Assembly (NCBI GenBank): GCA_030673585.1
Contig: DAOVIU010000055.1
Coordinates: 1-6,928, forward strand
DNA from: Pseudomonadota bacterium
Lineage (GTDB): Bacteria; Desulfobacterota; BSN033; G020346125
Reading direction: 5' to 3'
DNA length: 6,928 nt
The notes beneath the pieces were generated by a model. That model saw only the letters and a program-made list of their open reading frames with translations, was not told the DNA's origin and searched no databases. Position numbers and translations under genes: made by a program. Within the stretch, counting starts at the first letter, position 1, and the number at the start of each line of letters is the position of its first letter. Of this stretch, positions 1 through 5,447 are shown piece after piece.

Positions 1-114
1 CTCGTCTCAATAGAGGAAGAAACGCTGAACTATGGGAATTCTTTTTGATACGGAGGAGCCCCGGTGCAATCGGGTTCGGCGGGCATTTAAGCCAGATAAG
101 GGGAGGCAAGAAGT

Positions 115-399
115 ATGCTATCACAAATACCGATTAATCTTGGGAAGGCAGCAAAAGGGGATGTGGACAGGGAGATATTGAGGGCCGGGATAATAGCTGA
201 GCTGGATGCGATAAATCTCTATGAGCAAATGGCGGCCATGACGGAAAACGAGAACATTAAAAAGATCCTTTTGGACATAGCCAGAGAAGAGAAGACCCAC
301 ATGGGAGAATTTCAGGCCCTCCTGCTGAGAGAGGATCGAGAACAAGTTGAAGAACTGGAGGAAGGCAAAAAAGAAGTTGAAGAGTTAACGGGGAAGTAG
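115..399 (+). CDS. Stand-alone ferritin-like protein of the encapsulin-associated (EncFtn/FLP) type
   Basis: A 94-residue protein that is almost entirely alpha-helical. Two helices carry a ferritin-like metal site: the first holds E29, D31 and Y36 (IIAELDAINLYEQ, 26-38), and the second holds the ExxH pair E59/H62 (AREEKTHMGEF, 56-66). From memory, the sequence closely recalls the N-terminal ferritin-like domain of the Pyrococcus furiosus ferritin-encapsulin fusion, including the closing EVEELTG stretch. EncFtn proteins form a ferroxidase site only when two subunits pair, and oxidise Fe(II) for storage inside an encapsulin shell; that role is inferred here. The start is well supported by GGGGAGG at 100-106, 8 nt upstream. 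No C-terminal encapsulin-targeting tail follows residue 94, and no encapsulin gene lies in the window. A minimal rubrerythrin-like protein is the alternative reading. Confidence 0.85.
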   Translation: MLSQIPINLGKAAKGDVDREILRAGIIAELDAINLYEQMAAMTENENIKKILLDIAREEKTHMGEFQALLLREDREQVEELEEGKKEVEELTGK

Positions 400-544
400 G
401 GAAGCCTGGTGTCCATGATTTCCCGTTACCGAATCGGGTCCTTGGAACTGCTTTTCGAATGGAGGAACATTCCATAGCTTTGGGAACTCCTCGATTTAGC
501 GTATTGGAGCTCGTATTACAATCGCCCAGTGGATCGTTTTCGCC

Positions 545-573
545 TTGCAATTTAGGCTCCATTACGGTATAGA
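545..573 (+). promoter_or_regulatory. Putative sigma-70 promoter upstream of secD
   Basis: TTGCAA at 545-550 and TATAGA at 568-573 are separated by 17 bp, each matching the consensus at 4 of 6 positions. Transcription would begin near 580 and give secD a leader of about 110 nt. The -35 box lies inside the left arm of a 9-bp inverted repeat. The call rests on consensus and spacing only. Confidence 0.4.
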
Positions 574-590
574 TATTAACAAAATTGCAA
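545..590. repeat. Perfect 9-bp inverted repeat TTGCAATTT / AAATTGCAA
   Basis: The left arm is 545-553 and the right arm is 582-590, with 28 nt between. Each arm contains the self-palindromic hexamer TTGCAA, so the two hexamers lie 40 bp apart. The repeat brackets the putative -10 box at 568-573. It could be a pair of operator half-sites or an RNA stem; the sequence does not distinguish these. Confidence 0.5.
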
Positions 591-643
591 ACGCAGAGAT
601 CAGGAATACCCTCGGAATGAATTGAGGGGCATACGGAGGAGTT

Positions 644-674
644 AACCAAGGTTCAAAGGCCTTGGTTTCTTTTA
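644..674 (+). terminator. Terminator-like hairpin just before secD
   Basis: AACCAAGG (644-651) pairs perfectly with CCTTGGTT (660-667) across an 8-nt loop, followed by the T-rich run TCTTTTAT. It could end the ferritin-like transcript or act as an attenuator in the secD leader. A weaker 5-bp hairpin, CCCTC (609-613) with GAGGG (624-628), precedes it. Confidence 0.55.
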
Positions 675-692
675 TAATCGCCGGTGACGCCG

Positions 693-2285
693 ATGAGTCG
701 AAATCTGAAATGGAAGTTACTGTTTATTCTCTTCATCATGGTAGTAGCCCTCGTCTATTTGGCTCCCTCGGTGGTCGGCGAATTGCCCGGATTCTGGGGT
801 AAAATTCTGCCCCAGGATAAGATCCACCTGGGTCTAGATCTTCAAGGGGGAATGCACCTCGTCCTGGAGGTGGAGGGGCAAAAGGCCGTCGAGAGCTACG
901 TGGAGAGATTGAGGGGAGATCTGAAGGAAGATCTGAAGAGAAAACGAATTTACACACCGGTGATTGAGCGGATCAACGGGGACCAGCTCTCCTTGGAAGT
1001 CCTCGGGGAAAAAGAGAAGTTCGACGAATACATCGAGAATAATTACCCGATATTAGAGGAGTTACATGCCGAAGACCAGGGGAAATACTACAAGGTTATT
1101 TTGGGAATGAAGAAAAGGCAAGCCGACGATCTGAAGCGATACGCCGTGGAACAAGCCCTTGAGACAATCCGGAATAGGGTCGACCAGTTCGGCGTCGCTG
1201 AGCCCGATATCAGCCCCCAGGGCTCAGACCGCATTCTCATCCAGCTTCCCGGAATAAAGGATCCCCAGAGGGCCCTTAGACTGATCGGAAGGACGGCCCT
1301 CCTCGAATTCAAGATCGTTGACGAGCAGAACAGTCCCCGAGAAGCCCTCAGGGGAAAAATGCCCGAAGGGGACATCATCCTCTACCAGAGGAAAGAGAAC
1401 CCCGAAACGGGCAGGATAAGCAAAGTGCCCTTCCTTCTCAAGAAAAAGACACTCATGACTGGCGAGGTCCTCAAGGATGCCCAGGTGAGATTCGATGACT
1501 TCAATCAACCCTATGTGGCCCTGGAGTTCGATCCACGGGGAGCTAAAATGTTTGACCGTATCACGGCCAAGAACGTAAAGAAGAGGCTTGCCATCATCCT
1601 GGATGACAACGTCTATTCCGCTCCGGTCATTCAGGAAAGGATTTCGGGGGGAAGGGCCCAAATCACCGGCATATTTGACTTAAATGAAGCTAAGGATTTG
1701 GCCATTGTCCTCCGGGCGGGTGCCCTTCCAGCTCCCGTAAAGATCTTGGAAAATCGATCGGTAGGACCCTCCTTGGGAAAGGATCTCGTCGATAAGGGAC
1801 TGAAATCCATCATCATCGGGGGAATTTTGGTCGTTTTCTTCATGGTAGTCTATTACAAAATTTCTGGAGCCATCGCTGACGTAGCCCTGATCCTCAACCT
1901 CCTTCTCATCATGGGGGCCTTGGCGGGTATGCGGGCCACCCTGACCCTTCCCGGTATTGCGGGCATCATCCTGACCATCGGAATGGCCGTCGACGCCAAC
2001 GTTCTCATATTCGAGAGGGTCAGGGAGGAGCTGAGATTGGGGAAGACGCCCATAGCCGCCATAGATGGAGGATATTCCAAGGCATTTCTGACCATCATGG
2101 ATGCAAACATCACTACCCTGATCGCGGCTGTGGTCCTCTTTCAATTCGGAACGGGGCCGGTAAAGGGCTTCGCGGTTACCCTGAGCATCGGCATCTTAGC
2201 CAGCCTCTTTACTGCCCTGTTCGTTAGCCGGGTGATCTTCAAAGCTCTCCTAGCCAAACGCGTGCTCAGGAGGCTCAGCATATAG
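693..2285 (+). CDS. secD: Protein translocase subunit SecD
   Basis: SecD is an inner-membrane RND-superfamily protein that, with SecF, uses the proton gradient to help complete release of proteins exported by SecYEG-SecA. Visible landmarks (numbered from this start): an N-terminal membrane helix at about 8-24; the LDLQGG motif at 48-53; a large periplasmic region with RNRVDQFG at about 160-167; VGPSLG at about 357-362; and five further membrane helices from about 371 to 515. Membrane motif GMAVDANVLIFER carries D434, equivalent to the essential E. coli D519. The 530-residue length is shorter than E. coli SecD (615) but usual for many other bacteria. I chose ATG 693 because GGTGA at 683-687 lies 5 nt upstream. 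A GTG at 684 would add three residues but lacks a ribosome site, and an in-frame stop at 675-677 excludes longer versions. yajC, the common upstream neighbour, is absent. Confidence 0.97.
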   Translation: MSRNLKWKLLFILFIMVVALVYLAPSVVGELPGFWGKILPQDKIHLGLDLQGGMHLVLEVEGQKAVESYVERLRGDLKEDLKRKRIYTPVIERINGDQLSLEVLGEKEKFDEYIENNYPILEELHAEDQGKYYKVILGMKKRQADDLKRYAVEQALETIRNRVDQFGVAEPDISPQGSDRILIQLPGIKDPQRALRLIGRTALLEFKIVDEQNSPREALRGKMPEGDIILYQRKENPETGRISKVPFLLKKKTLMTGEVLKDAQVRFDDFNQPYVALEFDPRGAKMFDRITAKNVKKRLAIILDDNVYSAPVIQERISGGRAQITGIFDLNEAKDLAIVLRAGALPAPVKILENRSVGPSLGKDLVDKGLKSIIIGGILVVFFMVVYYKISGAIADVALILNLLLIMGALAGMRATLTLPGIAGIILTIGMAVDANVLIFERVREELRLGKTPIAAIDGGYSKAFLTIMDANITTLIAAVVLFQFGTGPVKGFAVTLSIGILASLFTALFVSRVIFKALLAKRVLRRLSI

Positions 2286-2297
2286 CGGGAGCATCAC

Positions 2298-3194
2298 ATG
2301 GAATTCGTGAAACCTGGAACCAAGATCAACTTTCTGGGAGTTCGGAGAATCACCTTCGGCTTATCGGCCCTGGTCCTTGGGGCGACCATCATCTCCATCA
2401 TCCTCCATGGCGGGCTCAATTACGGAATCGACTTCGCCGGGGGGACCCTGGTACAGGTGAAATTTTCGGAACCGACCCAGGTGGAAACCATAAAGGGAAA
2501 TTTAGCATCCATCGGTTTGGACCGGAGCCTCGTCCAGCGCTTCGGAGAGAAGGCTGAGAACGAATACCTCATCCGAGTTGAAAGGTCGCTTTCGGATCTG
2601 GAAGGGTTGTCGGGTCAAATCGAACGGACTTTACAGGAGGCCTACGGAAAAGATGGGGTTGAAGTCAGGCGGACGGAGATGGTGGGACCAAAAGTTGGAA
2701 AGGACTTGAGGAGGAAGGGGATTTTAGCAATTATCTATGCATTGATCGGTATCTTGATCTACGTCACATGGCGTTTCGAATTCATATTTGCGGTTGGAGC
2801 CATCATCGCGTTAGCCCATGATGTCATGATTACCGTCGGGGTCTTTTCAATTACCAACAAGGAGTTCACCCTTCCCATTGTCGCCGCGATTCTGACCATC
2901 ATCGGGTATTCCCTTAACGATACTATCGTTGTCTATGATCGAATAAGGGAGAACCGCAGGAAAATGAGAAGGGAGTCCTTCGCCACGGTTATCAATTCCA
3001 GCATAAATGAAACCCTTAGCCGTACGATCTTGACCTCCCTCACCACGCTCATCGTGGTGGTGATCTTGTTCATCTTTGGGGGCGGAGTTATTCACAACTT
3101 TGCCTTTGCATTGTTGGTGGGTGTGTTGGTGGGCACATATTCATCCATGTTTATCGCGAGCCCTATCATCTTGGCATGGCAGAAACGGAGATAG
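2298..3194 (+). CDS. secF: Protein translocase subunit SecF
   Basis: SecF, 298 residues, is the partner of SecD in the Sec export machinery. Recognisable features: membrane helix 1 at about 17-37; GIDFAGG at 43-49, starting the periplasmic domain; VGPKVG at 129-134; and five membrane helices from about 141 to 288. The conserved membrane stretch GYSLNDTIVVYDRIREN (203-219) carries D208 and D214, the typical acidic positions of the family. It starts 12 bp after secD with CGGGAG at 2286-2291 as ribosome site, so the two genes are almost certainly co-transcribed and translationally close. The length matches the usual two-gene SecD/SecF arrangement rather than the fused SecDF form. The C-terminus is short and basic (WQKRR). 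Confidence 0.97.
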   Translation: MEFVKPGTKINFLGVRRITFGLSALVLGATIISIILHGGLNYGIDFAGGTLVQVKFSEPTQVETIKGNLASIGLDRSLVQRFGEKAENEYLIRVERSLSDLEGLSGQIERTLQEAYGKDGVEVRRTEMVGPKVGKDLRRKGILAIIYALIGILIYVTWRFEFIFAVGAIIALAHDVMITVGVFSITNKEFTLPIVAAILTIIGYSLNDTIVVYDRIRENRRKMRRESFATVINSSINETLSRTILTSLTTLIVVVILFIFGGGVIHNFAFALLVGVLVGTYSSMFIASPIILAWQKRR

Positions 3195-3209
3195 GAAAAA
3201 CGTTACCAC

Positions 3210-3241
3210 CGGAATATTGGAATAAAGGAATCCTGGAATGC
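3210..3241 (+). repeat. Four tandem 8-bp GGAAT units
   Basis: GGAAT recurs at 3211, 3219, 3227 and 3235, exactly 8 bp apart. The units read CGGAATAT, TGGAATAA, AGGAATCC and TGGAATGC. The array lies just after secF and outside any convincing gene. It can pair with the opposing array at 3298-3321. Confidence 0.7.
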
Positions 3242-3297
3242 CGGGTCAAGGGAAGGGAAAATAAGAGATCCGTTTTTTTCCGCTCTTGTTACCCACT

Positions 3298-3321
3298 ATT
3301 CCATCAATCTATCATTCCATG
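3298..3321 (-). repeat. Three tandem 8-bp ATTCC-type units, inverted relative to the upstream array
   Basis: The units are ATTCCATC, AATCTATC and ATTCCATG. The two ATTCCA cores (3298-3303 and 3314-3319) lie 16 bp apart, the same distance as the TGGAAT cores at 3218-3223 and 3234-3239, so both pairs can form together. The centre between the arrays holds further complementary pairs GGGT/ACCC (3243-3246 with 3291-3294) and AAGAG/CTCTT (3263-3267 with 3283-3287), plus a run of seven T at 3273-3279. Confidence 0.6.
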
Positions 3322-3398
3322 TGGATGGTATAAGCCCATCACGTCCGGGTTAACGGTATTCTCCAAGGACTCAGGAGGATTCAAAAAGGGTACATCCC

Positions 3399-3427
3399 TT
3401 GACAATTGAGCTGTCATGATATACATT
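3399..3427 (+). promoter_or_regulatory. Sigma-70-type promoter for rplM-rpsI
   Basis: A perfect TTGACA at 3399-3404 and TACATT at 3422-3427 are separated by 17 bp. A T-rich tract follows (3426-3440). Transcription would start near 3434 and leave a leader of about 24 nt before rplM. A dyad TGACA-N7-TGTCA (3400-3404, 3412-3416) and a hairpin AAGGG-TACAT-CCCTT (3386-3400) overlap or abut the -35 box and may be regulatory. Confidence 0.7.
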
Positions 3428-3457
3428 TTTGTTTTATTTTAGGGAGCGTTGGGCAAC

Positions 3458-3886
3458 ATGCGGACCGTTATGGCCAAGAGGGAAGATGTTCAAAGGGATT
3501 GGTATATAGTTGACGCCGAGAACAAGGTTTTGGGCCGTCTTGCCTCGGAACTCGCCAAAATTCTTCGCGGAAAGAATAGACCTGACTTCACCCCCCACGT
3601 GGATACCGGTGACTACGTCATCGTCATTAACGCGGACAAGGTAACCTTAACGGGGAATAAGTGGAAGGATAAGGTCTATTATCGCCACAGCGGTTATCCG
3701 GGGGGGATTAAGTCAATTACGGCGGAGGGTTTGAGGGCCAAAAGGCCCGAAGACCTGATTCGATTCGCGGTGAAGGGGATGCTTCCGAAGAACAGATTGG
3801 GAAGAAAGCTCTTCAAGAAGCTTAAGGTCTACGCGGGTGGCGAACATCCCCATCAAGCACAACAACCAAAGCCCATCGAGATCTGA
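3458..3886 (+). CDS. rplM: Large-subunit ribosomal protein L13 (uL13)
   Basis: L13 is an early-assembling 50S protein that binds 23S rRNA. The 142-residue product equals the E. coli length and shows the expected landmarks in order: [17 protein letters not shown] (14-30), [13 protein letters not shown] (49-61), HSGYPGG (77-83), GMLPKN (107-112) and the C-terminal [13 protein letters not shown] (125-137). I chose ATG 3458 because it aligns with the family N-terminus (MxTxxAKxE) and lies 11 nt after GGGAG (3442-3446). A TTG at 3449 sits too close to that ribosome site, and ATG 3470 would trim the usual start. It is followed 19 bp later by rpsI, the near-universal bacterial pairing. Confidence 0.97.
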   Translation: MRTVMAKREDVQRDWYIVDAENKVLGRLASELAKILRGKNRPDFTPHVDTGDYVIVINADKVTLTGNKWKDKVYYRHSGYPGGIKSITAEGLRAKRPEDLIRFAVKGMLPKNRLGRKLFKKLKVYAGGEHPHQAQQPKPIEI

Positions 3887-3905
3887 ATTCCATACGGAGA
3901 TCGCT

Positions 3906-4298
3906 ATGGCCGAAAAAAGTTACTATGGCACGGGAAAGAGGAAAACCTCCATTGCCAGGGTTTGGCTAAGGCCAGGGGAAGGTAACACGGTGATCAACAA
4001 GAGGCCGTTAGATAACTACTTTGGGAGGGAAACGGCCAAAATGGTCATTCAGCACCCCTTCGAGCTGACGGGAACTCAGAATCAGTTCGACCTGGTTGTA
4101 AATGTGACGGGAGGGGGTATGTCAGGGCAGGCTGATGCTATCAAGCACGGGATAGCTAAGGCCCTTCTTGTGTATGATAGCAATCTCAGGGATACCCTGA
4201 AAAAGGAGGGTTTTCTCACCCGAGATTCGAGGGTTAAGGAACGGAAGAAGTACGGAAAAAGGGGGGCGAGGGCCAGCTTTCAATACTCGAAAAGGTAA
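3906..4298 (+). CDS. rpsI: Small-subunit ribosomal protein S9 (uS9)
   Basis: S9 is a 30S head protein whose extended C-terminal tail reaches the P-site tRNA anticodon stem. The 130-residue product equals the E. coli length. Family landmarks are [19 protein letters not shown] (6-24), the central [20 protein letters not shown] (90-109), the basic stretch around [16 protein letters not shown], and the terminal SKR that contacts tRNA. The start at ATG 3906 is set by GGAGA at 3896-3900, 5 nt upstream. A longer frame opening at 3837 inside rplM would add 23 unconserved residues and is not used. It shares the rplM transcript and is followed by a terminator. Confidence 0.97.
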   Translation: MAEKSYYGTGKRKTSIARVWLRPGEGNTVINKRPLDNYFGRETAKMVIQHPFELTGTQNQFDLVVNVTGGGMSGQADAIKHGIAKALLVYDSNLRDTLKKEGFLTRDSRVKERKKYGKRGARASFQYSKR

Positions 4299-4316
4299 TC
4301 CGGGAAACATCATGCG

Positions 4317-4362
4317 AAAGGGAGGTTATTCCCCTTTTTTCAGTGGGATAACGTCCCTTTTT
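4317..4362 (+). terminator. Intrinsic terminator region after rpsI with alternative folds
   Basis: Two short hairpins, each with its own T-run, lie in tandem. AAAGGG (4317-4322) pairs with CCCTTT (4332-4337), and GGGA (4345-4348) pairs with TCCC (4354-4357) before TTTTT. The same bases also form one longer stem: AAAGGGA with TCCCTTT, then GTTAT with ATAAC, then CCC with GGG, with one G-G mismatch and one bulged T. Either fold would end the rplM-rpsI transcript before argC. Confidence 0.75.
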
Positions 4363-4400
4363 GCGTATTATGAGGACTTCTTACAATAAGGGGAGAAGAT

Positions 4401-5438
4401 ATGTTGAGGGTGGCGATTTTCGGTTCCACTGGATATACGGGATTTGAATTGACCCGGCTTTTGATCGGCCATCCCGAGGTAGAAATCTCCGTTCTCACTT
4501 CGCGACAATACGCGGGAGAGTCCATCAGCGAGGTGTTCCCTTCCCTGAGGGGCCGAATCGAATCTCGATGTCGAAATGCATCGGTAGAGGAAGTGGCCCA
4601 GGAATCGGACTTCATCTTTACAGCTGTTCCCCATAAAACAGCTATGGAGGTTGTTTCTGGGTTTCATCAGAGGGGAAAGAGGGTCGTCGACCTCAGCGCT
4701 GACTTTCGCTTTCGAGATCCCCACGTTTACGAGAGACACTATCAGCCCCATGCCTGCCCGGAATTGCTGAGGGATGCGGTCTACGGGCTCCCCGAGCTAT
4801 ACCGTGAACGTATTAAGGGTGCGCAGATCGTGGGAAACCCGGGTTGCTATCCAATAGGGGCCCTTGTCCCCTTGATTCCCTTGATCAAACAGCAGGTCAT
4901 CAAACACGAGGGGATCATTATCGACTCTAAATCAGGTGTCAGTGGCGCCGGCAGGGAGCTTTCCCTAGCCACCCATTTTTGCGAGGTAAATGAGGGCTTG
5001 AAGGCATACAAGGTTCTTGAGCATCGGCATTGCCCCGAAATCGAACAGGAGCTCAGTATACTCGTTGGACATTCCCTTTCGGTCCTCTTCACGCCACATC
5101 TCATTCCCATGAGCCGGGGGATCTTGACCACGATATACTGTGGACTCGCTCAAGAGGAAAGCACCGAGACCGTTTTGAAATGGGTTGAGGATTTTTACCG
5201 GGAGGAACCCTTCGTTCGGGTCTGCCCCTTGGGAAAATTCCCCAATACAATGGACGTGAGGGGATCGAACTTCTGCGACATCGGATTGAAGGTTGACCAC
5301 CAGGGGGAAAGGCTCATCGCCATATCCGCCATCGACAACCTCATGAGGGGGGCATCCGGCCAGGCCATTCAGAATATGAATATCATGTGCGGCTTTCCGG
5401 AGAAGATGGGGCTCGAAGTTCCCAACCTTTATCCCTGA
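4401..5438 (+). CDS. argC: N-acetyl-gamma-glutamyl-phosphate reductase ArgC
   Basis: ArgC catalyses the NADPH-dependent reduction of N-acetylglutamyl-5-phosphate to N-acetylglutamate-5-semialdehyde, the third step of arginine synthesis in the cytoplasm. The 345-residue protein has the N-terminal nucleotide-binding loop GSTGYTG (8-14), the active-site motif GNPGCYP with catalytic C149 (145-151), SGVSGAGRE (178-186), the HRH motif with the second catalytic His at H210 (208-210), and NFCDIG (290-295). The start ATG follows GGGGAG (4390-4395) by 5 nt. One oddity is C211 in HRHCPEIE, where many homologues have threonine, and the protein holds nine cysteines in all. It follows the rpsI terminator, so it may have its own promoter, though I see no clear one in the 100-bp gap; readthrough is the alternative. 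Confidence 0.96.
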   Translation: MLRVAIFGSTGYTGFELTRLLIGHPEVEISVLTSRQYAGESISEVFPSLRGRIESRCRNASVEEVAQESDFIFTAVPHKTAMEVVSGFHQRGKRVVDLSADFRFRDPHVYERHYQPHACPELLRDAVYGLPELYRERIKGAQIVGNPGCYPIGALVPLIPLIKQQVIKHEGIIIDSKSGVSGAGRELSLATHFCEVNEGLKAYKVLEHRHCPEIEQELSILVGHSLSVLFTPHLIPMSRGILTTIYCGLAQEESTETVLKWVEDFYREEPFVRVCPLGKFPNTMDVRGSNFCDIGLKVDHQGERLIAISAIDNLMRGASGQAIQNMNIMCGFPEKMGLEVPNLYP

Positions 5439-5447
5439 AATGGCCGA

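Noticed and set aside
1..48. Open frame entering from the left edge and ending at TGA 46-48 (ends LNYGNSF).
   Set aside because: Only 15 codons are visible and they match nothing I recognise, including encapsulin C-termini. It could be the tail of an upstream gene but cannot be supported.
58..93. GC-rich short complementary segments (CCCG/CGGG and GCCC/GGGC) before the ferritin-like gene, considered as a riboswitch or terminator.
   Set aside because: The stems are only about 4 bp, no T-run follows, and no known riboswitch motif is visible.
508..541. Resemblance of TCGTATTACAAT plus nearby TCGTTTT to the T7/lacZ region of cloning vectors, suggesting contamination.
   Set aside because: Only a 12-base match plus a short second match is seen, with mismatches between and no vector sequence beyond, so chance is likelier.
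257..649. Minus-strand open frame of 130 codons across the ferritin-secD gap.
   Set aside because: It overlaps the ferritin-like gene antisense, shows no recognisable domain and crosses the candidate promoter and hairpin region. It is most likely a chance frame.
3176..3409. Plus-strand open frame of 77 codons starting inside the end of secF.
   Set aside because: It overlaps secF out of frame, has no recognisable domain, and runs through the octamer repeats and into the rplM -35 box.
3837..3905. Upstream extension of rpsI starting within rplM.
   Set aside because: It adds 23 residues not found in S9, while ATG 3906 has a good ribosome site and gives the standard 130-residue length.
5439..5447. 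Possible shared bidirectional terminator between argC and the M48 gene.
   Set aside because: The gap is only 9 bp and I see no stem-loop with a T-run across the junction.
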